Source: an uncultured Nitrososphaerota archaeon (lineage in GTDB: Bacteria; Bacillota; Clostridia; Oscillospirales; Ruminococcaceae). From it: DNA of 7,025 nt. A program made the translations under genes and the position numbers. Positions 1 to 6,068 of the stretch are shown here, one piece after another. Each line of letters begins with the position of its first letter. The stretch's first letter is position 1. Under the pieces are notes generated by a model. It was given only the letters and a program-made list of their open reading frames with translations, made no database searches and was not told the origin of the DNA. The DNA is taken from assembly GCA_934869045.1 (NCBI GenBank), contig CAKXAF010000046.1, forward strand, positions 1 through 7,025, read 5' to 3'.

Positions 1-47
1 TAAAGAACCCGCGCTAAAATTCTGTTTTTTTTCTTGGTAATGGCCAC
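1..47 (-). CDS. Possible N-terminus of a leftward gene cut by the window edge
   Basis: Reading leftward from a GTG at 47-45, fifteen open codons run to the edge and give MAITKKKNRILARVL, a lysine/arginine-rich start of the kind seen before a first membrane helix in transport proteins. Support is mainly positional. A good leftward promoter lies at 131-158 and the preceding gene is closed by a terminator at 303-349, so a new leftward gene is expected here. Against it, no clear Shine-Dalgarno precedes the GTG; the only SD-like bases (AAGGTGG) overlap the proposed start. The piece is too short to assign a function, and it could instead be untranslated leader with the true start beyond the edge. 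Confidence 0.25.
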   Translation of the reverse strand, partial: MAITKKKNRILARVL

Positions 48-100
48 CTTTTTTGGGCGGTCTGGTTTGTCGTTTGGCGGGGTACCCGGCCAGCGGAACA

Positions 101-114
101 GCCGGGCGCCCGGC
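101..114. repeat. GC-rich perfect palindrome in the leftward leader
   Basis: GCCGGGCGCCCGGC is its own reverse complement. A further CCCGGC at 85-90 can pair with GCCGGG at 101-106 across a 10-base loop. The element lies between the leftward promoter and the possible gene start at the edge, so in RNA it would be in the 5' leader. It could be an operator or a leader hairpin. The sequence alone does not distinguish these from chance in GC-rich DNA. Confidence 0.35.
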
Positions 115-130
115 CGTAAGTGATAATTTC

Positions 131-158
131 ATTATAGGATGGAAGAGAATTTTTGCAA
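131..158 (-). promoter_or_regulatory. Leftward sigma-70/SigA-type promoter
   Basis: On the minus strand a -35-like TTGCAA (158-153) is followed by a 16-bp spacer and a consensus -10 TATAAT (136-131), within locally AT-rich DNA. Transcription would start near position 124 and run off the left edge. The site is downstream of the terminator that closes the 750-aa regulator gene, as expected for the start of a separate transcription unit. The -10 is perfect and the -35 matches four of six bases. Confidence 0.5.
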
Positions 159-302
159 TACACAGTTTCTGACGTGAAATTTAATCAAAAAATGACGAAA
201 ATTATCCGGTTTTTATGCGATATGAGCGAAAACGGCGAGGGCCTGCGGAGAAAAATCGAAAATACTCTTGTGGGGCCAATCGCAGGTTCCCGGAGATTAT
301 GC
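159..302. other. AT-rich intergenic stretch without a recognised gene
   Basis: Between the leftward promoter and the terminator I see no gene with a ribosome binding site and no further hairpin. An 11-base direct repeat (CAGTTTCTGAC) begins here at 163 and recurs at 363, flanking the terminator. Base composition is clearly lower in GC than the coding regions to the right. Confidence 0.5.
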
Positions 303-349
303 AAAAAGTCCATCCGGACAGGAACCGTTGTGTTCCTGTCCGGATGGAC
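303..349 (-). terminator. Intrinsic terminator of the membrane AraC regulator gene
   Basis: The arms at 308-325 and 332-349 are perfect 18-bp inverted repeats around a 6-base loop (326-331). Read leftward, the stem is followed at once by five U residues (A303-A307 on the plus strand). It begins 35 bases past the stop of the leftward gene ending at 385, the normal place for a Rho-independent terminator. On the plus strand the hairpin has no T-run after it, so it should work only for leftward transcription. Confidence 0.9.
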
Positions 350-384
350 CTGGGGCGTACTTCAGTTTCTGACAGAGAGGGCTT

Positions 385-2637
385 TTAGATGGCGCCGGTA
401 TCAGAATCCGGCGTCTTTCTGCGGTATTCGCTGGGCGTCTGATGGTAACAGGCCTTGAATTTTCGGTTGAAGGTCAGAATGCTGGTATAACCCACCTGGG
501 CCGCCACCTCCTGAATGGTCAGATTCTTACCGCTGTGCAGCAGCTCGCCCGCCTTTTCCATGCGGACCTCATGGATATAATCCAGCACGCCGCCTTCGGC
601 CTTCCGGCTGAACAGCTGGGAGAGGCTGTTGGCAGACATGCCGAAGGCTTCGGCAATGGAGGAGACGCTCAGCAAAGAATTAGCGGAGTGCTGGCAGATA
701 TACTGCTTGATCTCGCCGACGCGCCCGGCCTCGGAGTCGTCCGGGACCCGGATCTGTCCGGCGTTTGCGGCCACCTCCGAGAAAAGCTGCTCCATCATCT
801 GATAGAGCTTTCGGTGGGTCTTGCAGTAGATCAGTTCCTGCAGGAGGCGGTTCCACATCTCATCCTCAATTCCCACGGCCTCGCTGATAGAGTCCAGGTC
901 GTGGAGGAACTGGTACTTCAGCGAAGCCAGATGGAGGATTGAAATATCCGATTCGGGAAAATATTCCTCCAAAAACTCCGCTGGAAACAGGCTGGAAAGC
1001 ATCCGGGAGGCTTCGTCGAATTTTTTCTCCCCGATCAGGGAGGAGAACAGCAATTGCTTGTCCAAATGGTGCCAGTCCCGCAGAAAATAGGCTGCCTTGA
1101 ACTCGCAGCTGGAAAAGCTGGTGAGGATGGCGTCCGCTCTGGTGTAGGCAAACGCCATGGCCATGCACGCCTCGCCGTAGGCGCGCTCCAGCTCCTGGGG
1201 ATCCTGATACACTGAGCTGAAGGCGGCGCTGACCGTAAGAGTCCCCTGCTGATCCAGCCAGTCGATCTGGGCCGTCAAAAGTTCCTCAACCTCCTGCTCG
1301 CCGAAATCCGGCCGTGTCATCCCCAGAATTTCCGTTACGCCGCCGTCCAAAACCACACTGCGGCAGAAGCAGCCGGCGGGCAGGATTCGCTGGGCGGCAA
1401 GGATCCCCTCGCTCGCCGCCTCTGCAGCAGCCTGACCGGCTGAAAAGCGGACAACTGCATACCGGCAGCCCGGCGGCATCTGAAAGGATTCGCTCTCCCG
1501 GGCATTTCCCCGCAGCGTTTCCCGCAGGCTGTTCCGGGCGATGACGGTTTCATATTGCCGCAGCTGCTCCCGGGCGGTGCGCCGCTGATCCAGAAGCGCA
1601 TCCACGGCGCTTTTGATCTGTTCCAGGCCCTGCGTCTCTGAGGAATCCGCTCCATAGTTTTCCCGGATGTAGGCGATCATCTGGTTCAGGGGCATCACGC
1701 TGCGGCGGCTGAGAAAGACTGCCAGGCCCAGCCCCAATGCCAAAGATGCCGCCAGAAGAGCCCAGTAATACCGTTGGAGTTCCCGGCTTGTATCCAGGAG
1801 CCGGGAATAGGGGATCACCGCCTTGACCTGATAGCCGCCGGTGCTGGATCCCAGCGCGTACAACAGGGCCGTTTCCCCCAGGAGCCGGAAATCTTCGGAC
1901 TCCGCTTCTTTGGAAATACGGGTGAGAACGTCTTCTCCCAGTTCCATGCCGGTCTTGTTGCTCACAGCCAGGACGTTTCCGCCGCTGTCAAGGAGGAGGA
2001 AGATTCCCCCCTCCACATTGGCCTTGTCAATGAGGGTGTTATAAAAACTGTGCTTGAGCAGGATCACAAGCTGCTTTTCCGGCATTCCGTCTCCTCCCCG
2101 GGATACGGTCCGGATAAAGGCCATGCAGCTGTTGCCCAGAGGGACCAGCTGCCCACGGGAAAAGGTCTGGTGAAGCCGCTGCATCGTCTCCTGGGGGATG
2201 CCCCAGACCTTGTAGAACTTTTGGTACGTCATCTCCTCTTCGTAGACGCCCTGGTTGCCCACCGCCCTTTGGGCCTCCGCCGAATAGAGGTAAAGGGAAC
2301 TGACATATTCCGATCCAGCCTCCATCTCCTTGCGCAATATCACGGACAGGCTGAAAAGGTCCATCCTGGACGAGGCGTCCATCTCTTCCTCCCGGGGGAT
2401 TGCAGCACTTTTCAGCCCGTCTCCCAGCTTCATGCTCAGGGTGGTCAACTCCAGCAGAGTCCGGTCAATCTGCTGGACGCTGAACCTCAGGGATTCCCCG
2501 GCCAGGGATTTTTGCTGCTCCAGCACCGTATTCCGGAACCGGACGTAAAATAGGTTGTTCAGCAGAAGCGGCAGGAACGCTACCAAGGCCATCGAAACCA
2601 GCAGAGCCGTGAACGGTCTTTTGGAAAACCATTTCAT
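385..2637 (-). CDS. Membrane-anchored AraC-family regulator (YesN-like, two TM helices, extracytoplasmic sensor)
   Basis: This 750-residue protein is probably a one-piece membrane sensor and transcription factor. Residues 9-30 form a first transmembrane helix. About 31-289 form an extracytoplasmic region of the size and layout of a Cache-type sensor. Residues 290-309 are a second helix, followed by a short HAMP-like or linker segment. About 390-500 resemble the degenerate GGDEF-like middle region common in this group. The C-terminus (about 643-742) holds two helix-turn-helix motifs of the AraC type, with the signature around LTIQEVAAQVGYTS and the ending TPSEYR. I chose the ATG at 2637 because AAGGAG (2646-2651) sits 8 bases upstream and the hydrophobic helix starts just after it. 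The longer open frame to 2757 adds 40 Arg/Gly-rich residues with no likely function. It lies downstream of the soluble AraC gene, with 131 bases between them. Relatives usually control sugar-uptake or polysaccharide genes nearby; the ligand cannot be read from sequence. Confidence 0.9.
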   Translation of the reverse strand: MKWFSKRPFTALLVSMALVAFLPLLLNNLFYVRFRNTVLEQQKSLAGESLRFSVQQIDRTLLELTTLSMKLGDGLKSAAIPREEEMDASSRMDLFSLSVILRKEMEAGSEYVSSLYLYSAEAQRAVGNQGVYEEEMTYQKFYKVWGIPQETMQRLHQTFSRGQLVPLGNSCMAFIRTVSRGGDGMPEKQLVILLKHSFYNTLIDKANVEGGIFLLLDSGGNVLAVSNKTGMELGEDVLTRISKEAESEDFRLLGETALLYALGSSTGGYQVKAVIPYSRLLDTSRELQRYYWALLAASLALGLGLAVFLSRRSVMPLNQMIAYIRENYGADSSETQGLEQIKSAVDALLDQRRTAREQLRQYETVIARNSLRETLRGNARESESFQMPPGCRYAVVRFSAGQAAAEAASEGILAAQRILPAGCFCRSVVLDGGVTEILGMTRPDFGEQEVEELLTAQIDWLDQQGTLTVSAAFSSVYQDPQELERAYGEACMAMAFAYTRADAILTSFSSCEFKAAYFLRDWHHLDKQLLFSSLIGEKKFDEASRMLSSLFPAEFLEEYFPESDISILHLASLKYQFLHDLDSISEAVGIEDEMWNRLLQELIYCKTHRKLYQMMEQLFSEVAANAGQIRVPDDSEAGRVGEIKQYICQHSANSLLSVSSIAEAFGMSANSLSQLFSRKAEGGVLDYIHEVRMEKAGELLHSGKNLTIQEVAAQVGYTSILTFNRKFKACYHQTPSEYRRKTPDSDTGAI

Positions 2638-2645
2638 CTTGTTTG

Positions 2646-2651
2646 CTCCTT
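2646..2651 (-). promoter_or_regulatory. Ribosome binding site fixing the start of the 750-aa regulator
   Basis: AAGGAG on the minus strand ends 8 bases before the ATG at 2637. No comparable site stands before the upstream in-frame start at 2757, so this site decides the start. Confidence 0.8.
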
Positions 2652-2727
2652 TTCCGTGTTGGCTTTTTCCGCCGCTTCTCCGGCAATTCGTGTGCCTTCT
2701 GCGGCCGGACCTCCTGATCTTACCTCT

Positions 2728-2736
2728 ATAGTAGCA
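2728..2736 (-). promoter_or_regulatory. Possible extended -10 promoter for the membrane regulator
   Basis: In the 131-base gap between the two regulator genes, the minus strand reads TGC-TACTAT, an extended -10 shape with four of six -10 matches. No convincing -35 hexamer is present. The gap has no terminator-like hairpin with a U-run, so the membrane regulator may be read both from this site and from the soluble AraC gene upstream. Confidence 0.25.
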
Positions 2737-2768
2737 CAGGAGCGCGGCAACTTCCACCTGAAAAGGTA

Positions 2769-3620
2769 TTACGGTACGAATTCATGGCTGCGGCGGTATT
2801 GGACAGGGGATTCCCCCACGTATTTTTTGAACAGCACGGAGAAATGCTGGCTGGAGCTGAACCCAAGCTCCATGGCGATAGAGGTGACGGTCCGGCCGCC
2901 GTCTTCCAGCAAGAGCTTGGCCTCGCCGATCTTTTCCCGTACCATGAACTCCGCCGGAGGGATGCCGGTGGCCTGTTTGAATTTCTGCTTGAACCGGGAC
3001 TCCGACAGATTGACCAGGGACGCCATCTGGGAGATGCCGGGCATTTCGCCCCGTCTTTCCCGGATATACCGGATGACCGCGGCAATGTCCGGCGGGGGCT
3101 GGCTTGTCCCGGCGGCGCTGGCGTCCAGCACCTGGAATAGGAGCTCCATCAGTCCTGTCCGGATGCGCGCCTGCGCTAGGGGATCTTCGGAATGGATGCT
3201 TTCAAACATCCGGTCCAGCTCCCTCCGCACCGAAGCGGGGACCTGGAATTTCCGGAGGGGAAGCGTGCGCAGCCGGTCCCAGAGGATCCGGCGCTCCGTT
3301 TCTTCCAGCATACAGAAGCGGGGAGATTCCGCCGGAACCGTCATCAGCAGGTAAAGCAGGGACGAGCGGTTCTGAATGACGTCCTCCGCACCGTGCCGCT
3401 CACCGGGAAAGATGACCAGCAGGTCGCCGCCCTGCATGTCGTAGCGCCGGTTCTCCACCCACATCCGTTTACAGCCGGAGCAGAGCAGCAGAAGCTCCAC
3501 CAGCCCCCGATGGATCTCCATCTGCATAGGACGCATAGCATTCCGGATCTGAAGCTTTCCGATTTCGGGCATCTCCGGCAGTCCGGTTTGTTCGATCTGC
3601 TCCCAGATTTGGTCCGTCAT
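2769..3620 (-). CDS. AraC-family transcriptional regulator with N-terminal cupin sensor
   Basis: This 283-residue soluble protein has the standard length and order of a sugar-responsive AraC regulator. Residues about 15-95 form a cupin-like ligand domain with the pattern GGDLLVIFPGERHG (64-77), typical of the metal-free sugar-binding barrel. Residues about 177-278 hold two helix-turn-helix motifs: one around ISQMASLVNLSESRFKQKFK, and a second around VTSIAMELGFSSSQHFSVLF followed by the conserved G-x-SPxQYR ending. The start ATG is supported by GAGGAG (3629-3634), 8 bases upstream. It is divergent from the HAD-SIS-aldolase-GH109 operon and shares an intergenic region of about 100 bp with it, the usual arrangement for a local activator. 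Control of that operon and of itself is therefore likely, but this is inference. The effector may be a GalNAc-related sugar or sugar phosphate; nothing in the protein proves that. Confidence 0.9.
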   Translation of the reverse strand: MTDQIWEQIEQTGLPEMPEIGKLQIRNAMRPMQMEIHRGLVELLLLCSGCKRMWVENRRYDMQGGDLLVIFPGERHGAEDVIQNRSSLLYLLMTVPAESPRFCMLEETERRILWDRLRTLPLRKFQVPASVRRELDRMFESIHSEDPLAQARIRTGLMELLFQVLDASAAGTSQPPPDIAAVIRYIRERRGEMPGISQMASLVNLSESRFKQKFKQATGIPPAEFMVREKIGEAKLLLEDGGRTVTSIAMELGFSSSQHFSVLFKKYVGESPVQYRRSHEFVP

Positions 3621-3652
3621 AATCCTGGCTCCTCTCTGTGTAGACGCGCAAA

Positions 3653-3680
3653 AGTATCACAGTACGAATAAAAAATCCAA
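3653..3680 (-). promoter_or_regulatory. Leftward promoter for the cupin-AraC regulator
   Basis: The minus strand has TTGGAT (3680-3675), a 16-bp spacer and GATACT (3658-3653). The -10 is preceded by TG one base away, giving an extended -10. Transcription would begin near 3646, about 25 bases before the start codon. The hexamers are imperfect (three and four matches), but position and spacing are right. Confidence 0.4.
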
Positions 3681-3697
3681 AGAAAGGTTTCTATGCT
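3681..3697 (+). promoter_or_regulatory. Operon promoter -10 with adjacent inverted repeat
   Basis: TATGCT (3692-3697) is a plausible -10 for the rightward operon, placing the RNA start near 3704, about 19 bases before the first ATG. No -35 hexamer is recognisable at the right distance (about 3669-3674 is A-rich). Directly upstream, AGAAA-GG-TTTCT (3681-3692) is a short inverted repeat that could be a regulator site. A weak -35 next to a divergent AraC gene suggests activator-dependent transcription, which is inference. Confidence 0.3.
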
Positions 3698-3710
3698 AGA
3701 CTGAAAGACA

Positions 3711-3715
3711 GGAGG
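3711..3715 (+). promoter_or_regulatory. Ribosome binding site fixing the HAD gene start
   Basis: GGAGG ends 7 bases before the ATG at 3723, but only one base before an in-frame GTG at 3717. The spacing therefore favours the ATG as start. Confidence 0.8.
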
Positions 3716-3722
3716 TGTGTGC

Positions 3723-4148
3723 ATGAGCATTTTGTCCCTGGCGCTGCGCGCCGCGGCGGAAGGCCCGGATTCACCGGCGGTCCCCGCCCTGAAAAAGTGC
3801 GTTTCCTCCGGCTCCCGGCCTTATATCATAGCCGTTGATTTCGACGGCACGCTCTGCGAAAACCGGTGGCCTGAGATCGGCGCGGAAAACCGCGCACTGC
3901 TGGATGTTATCCCGCTGCTGCAGCGTCTGGGGGTCCTGGTGGTGCTTTGGACCTGCCGTGAGGGCGGAGATTTGGAGGCCGCCCTGGACTGGTGTGGTCA
4001 GCGGGGGATCCATTTCGATGCCGTTAATGAAAACTGCTGCTGTATTGTGGAGCTTTTTCAGTGGAACACCCGGAAAATCCACGCGGACGAATACTGGGAC
4101 GACCGTGCGGTTCGCATCTGTTTCGACGAAAAGGAGGAACGTTCATGA
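3723..4148 (+). CDS. Small cap-less HAD-superfamily hydrolase, substrate unknown
   Basis: This 141-residue protein carries the core motifs of the haloacid dehalogenase fold. Motif I is DFDGT at 39-43, with D39 the expected nucleophile and D41 the acid/base. Motif II is the Thr in LWTCR (T77). A Lys (K118) and an acidic loop with the DD pair at 126-127 stand where motifs III and IV belong. There is no room for a cap domain, so it resembles the minimal HAD proteins of about 120-150 residues, most of unknown function. The first 30 or so residues before the first strand are an unassigned extension. The start follows from GGAGG at 3711-3715. It is the first gene of the operon, and its TGA overlaps the ATG of the SIS gene (ATGA), so the two are probably translationally coupled. 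A sugar-phosphate phosphatase role is a guess from context only. Confidence 0.85.
   Translation: MSILSLALRAAAEGPDSPAVPALKKCVSSGSRPYIIAVDFDGTLCENRWPEIGAENRALLDVIPLLQRLGVLVVLWTCREGGDLEAALDWCGQRGIHFDAVNENCCCIVELFQWNTRKIHADEYWDDRAVRICFDEKEERS
4132..4137 (+). promoter_or_regulatory. Ribosome binding site of the SIS gene, inside the HAD gene
   Basis: AGGAGG lies within the last codons of the HAD gene and ends 7 bases before the ATG at 4145. It sets that ATG as the start rather than the in-frame ATG at 4061, which lies deep inside the HAD coding region. Confidence 0.8.
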
Positions 4149-5182
4149 AGCAAACGATTTTTGAGATTAAAAGCCAGTACGAGGCTCTTTCCAAAACCCT
4201 GGACCTCTTTGAGGAGCGGCGCGACGGCCTTGCCGCCCAGTGGGAGGAGCATCCGCCCCGGGCTCTGGTCTTCCTGGGCTGCGGCTCCAGTTATATGGTG
4301 GCATGCTCTCTGCGGGATGCCGCGTCTTCCATGGTGGATATCCCGGTTTTCGCCCTGGCGGCGGGGGATCTGTGGCTGAATCACGCCCGGTACCGCCGCC
4401 AGCTGTCCGGGGCGCTGGCGGTGGCAGTGTCCCGTTCCGGCCGCACCAGTGAAATCCTTCACGCCGTGGAAGCCCTCCGGCAGGACGGCGTCAGCTTCCG
4501 GCTCTGCTCTTTGGCTGCATCAGAGGCAAGCCCCCTTGGAACAGCCTCTGACATCTCTCTGGAGCTGCCCTGGGCCTTCGACGAAAGCGTATGCCAGACC
4601 CGCAGCGTCAGCAATCTGTACGCTGCCGGAATCTGCCTGCTGGCCGGGCTTGCCGGAAATTGGGAGCCGGTGGAGCAGCTTCGGCGGCTGGCGTCCGCCG
4701 GGCCCGCTTATCTGGAAAAAGCCGAGGCGACCATGCATGCCGTGATGGAAGGCTGGAACAAAGTGATTGTCCTGGCGGACGGCGAATGCGCCGGGATTTC
4801 TGCCGAGGGCGCGCTGGCCTTTCAGGAGATCGCCCAGATTCCGGCGTCCCAATACCACCTGCTGGATGTGCGCCACGGGCCCATGGTGCTGATCGATGAG
4901 GAAACCCTGGTGCTGGCGTATCTCTATCCAGCCGGGCAGCCTCAGCAGGAGGCGCTTCTGCGGGATCTGCTGAAAAAGGGAGCACGGGTCGTGGCTTATT
5001 CCAACCTGCCCCGGGAGATCCCGGAAGCGGATACCGTCTGCTTGGGAACGGATGTGGGCGAAGCAGCAGGAGGGATCGCCTTCCTGAACCTCTGCCAGCT
5101 GGCCGCCTATGAAAAATCCATGGAAACCGGTTCCGATCCCGATGCCCCCGATGGGTTGGACGCATGGATCCAGGTGAATTAA
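4145..5182 (+). CDS. Double-SIS-domain sugar-phosphate isomerase/deaminase, AgaS-like
   Basis: This 345-residue cytoplasmic protein has two sugar isomerase (SIS) domains, about 30-175 and 190-335. It resembles the isomerase half of GlmS without the glutaminase domain. Visible motifs are the phosphate loop LGCGSS (44-49), SRSGRTSE (96-103), EGALAFQEIA (221-230), RHGP (243-246) and a GlmS-like tail with DPDAP. By eye, E228 and H244 fall on the GlmS catalytic Glu and His, while the tail lysine that GlmS uses to form a Schiff base aligns with A340. This argues against glucosamine-6-phosphate synthesis and for a deaminase, isomerase or deglycase. Next to a tagatose-bisphosphate-type aldolase and a GH109-like gene, the best reading is galactosamine-6-phosphate deaminase/isomerase (AgaS role), giving tagatose-6-phosphate and ammonia. 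A fructosamine-type deglycase (FrlB group) is the main alternative; E. coli AgaS is longer (384 aa). The ATG overlaps the HAD stop, and the aldolase follows after 12 bases. Confidence 0.85.
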   Translation: MKQTIFEIKSQYEALSKTLDLFEERRDGLAAQWEEHPPRALVFLGCGSSYMVACSLRDAASSMVDIPVFALAAGDLWLNHARYRRQLSGALAVAVSRSGRTSEILHAVEALRQDGVSFRLCSLAASEASPLGTASDISLELPWAFDESVCQTRSVSNLYAAGICLLAGLAGNWEPVEQLRRLASAGPAYLEKAEATMHAVMEGWNKVIVLADGECAGISAEGALAFQEIAQIPASQYHLLDVRHGPMVLIDEETLVLAYLYPAGQPQQEALLRDLLKKGARVVAYSNLPREIPEADTVCLGTDVGEAAGGIAFLNLCQLAAYEKSMETGSDPDAPDGLDAWIQVN

Positions 5183-5194
5183 GGAGGAAGGACA

Positions 5195-6052
5195 ATGCCG
5201 TTGGTTACAACGCGAGAGCTCCTTTTGAACGCCCAAAAGGGCGGCTACGCCGTCTGCGCCTTCAATACGGAGAATATGGAAATGACACAGGGAATCCTGG
5301 ACGCGGCGCGGGACGCCGGCGCGCCGGTTATCATCCAGACCACTCCCGGGACCGTGAAATACGGCGGCCTTTCTCTCTTCCGGGGGATCGCCGCTGCCCT
5401 GGCGCGGGAGTCTGACATCCAGGCGGCGCTCCATCTGGATCACGGCAGCAGCGTCGAGCTGGTGCGAGAGGCACTGCAGGCCGGGTATACCTCGGTGATG
5501 TATGACGGCTCCAGGCTGCCCCTAGAGGAAAACATTCGGAATACGGCGGCGGCGGTAAAAAGCGCCGTTCTTCTTGGAATCCCAGTGGAAGGGGAGCTTG
5601 GCAGCGTTCCGGGAAAGGAGGACGGCCAGGTTTCCCATGAGACCCGTCTCACCGATCCGGAAACAGCAGCCCGCTTTGTGGAGGGGACCGGCGTTTTTTC
5701 CCTGGCCGTCGCCATTGGGACCGCCCACGGCGTCTATCGGGAAACGCCCCGGCTGGACGTGGCCCGGCTCCGCGCGATCCGGGAGCGGGTAACCGTTCCG
5801 CTGGTTCTCCATGGGGCCTCCGGCCTGTCAGAAGAGCAGATCCAAGCCTGTATCCGGGAGGGGATCTGCAAGGTGAATTTTGCCACCGATCTCCGCATTG
5901 CCTACACCCGGGGGATCCGGGAGACCCTGTCTGCCCAGCCGGATGTACGGGATCCCAAGGTTTTCGGGAATGCCGGGCGGGAATCGGTAGCTAGGCTGGC
6001 CAGCCGTCTCATCCGGGTCTGTGGCTCGCAGGGCCGAATCGTATCAGCGTAA
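5195..6052 (+). CDS. gatY: Class II aldolase, tagatose-1,6-bisphosphate type (GatY/KbaY)
   Basis: This 285-residue protein is a zinc-dependent class II aldolase that should split tagatose-1,6-bisphosphate into DHAP and glyceraldehyde-3-phosphate. Expected residues are present: D82 (acid/base) and zinc ligand H83 in HLDHG, H178 in AIGTAHG, H206 in LHGASG, and the phosphate-binding KVNFATDL (226-233). The length matches E. coli GatY (284) and KbaY (286). Several stretches follow GatY rather than fructose-bisphosphate aldolases: NAQKGGYAV, APVII..TPGT, SLAVAIGTAHG and HGASGLS, where FbaA-type enzymes have ALGSVHG and HGGTG. AGGAGG (5182-5187) lies 7 bases before the ATG. E. coli GatY needs a partner subunit (GatZ/KbaZ), and no such gene is in the window. 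Fructose-bisphosphate activity cannot be excluded, but the family signature and the SIS neighbour favour tagatose. Confidence 0.88.
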   Translation: MPLVTTRELLLNAQKGGYAVCAFNTENMEMTQGILDAARDAGAPVIIQTTPGTVKYGGLSLFRGIAAALARESDIQAALHLDHGSSVELVREALQAGYTSVMYDGSRLPLEENIRNTAAAVKSAVLLGIPVEGELGSVPGKEDGQVSHETRLTDPETAARFVEGTGVFSLAVAIGTAHGVYRETPRLDVARLRAIRERVTVPLVLHGASGLSEEQIQACIREGICKVNFATDLRIAYTRGIRETLSAQPDVRDPKVFGNAGRESVARLASRLIRVCGSQGRIVSA

Positions 6053-6068
6053 CGCAGGAGGAATCATT

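Noticed and set aside
153..458. Plus-strand open frame of 101 codons in the left intergenic region
   Set aside because: It starts at TTG with no Shine-Dalgarno, reads through the terminator hairpin into the 3' end of the regulator gene, and has no protein-like features.
442..942. Plus-strand open frame (166 codons) over the HTH-coding end of the regulator
   Set aside because: It is the antisense shadow of conserved AraC DNA-binding motifs.
1774..2553. Plus-strand open frame (259 codons) antisense to the membrane regulator
   Set aside because: It shadows the regulator; the minus-strand protein has membrane helices, HTH motifs and a ribosome binding site.
2638..2757. N-terminal extension of the membrane regulator to the ATG at 2757
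   Set aside because: The extra 40 residues are Arg/Gly-rich and lie before an ideal ribosome binding site and ATG at 2637.
3639..3652. Possible catabolite-responsive element (TGTAGACGCGCAAA)
   Set aside because: It departs from the CcpA consensus at three key positions, so it is not supported.
4061..4144. Upstream ATG at 4061 as start of the SIS gene
   Set aside because: It would overlap the HAD gene by about 88 bases and lacks a good ribosome binding site; AGGAGG at 4132-4137 fits the ATG at 4145.
4520..5443. Minus-strand open frame (307 codons) across the SIS and aldolase genes
   Set aside because: It spans two well-supported plus-strand genes and their junction and shows no recognisable domain.
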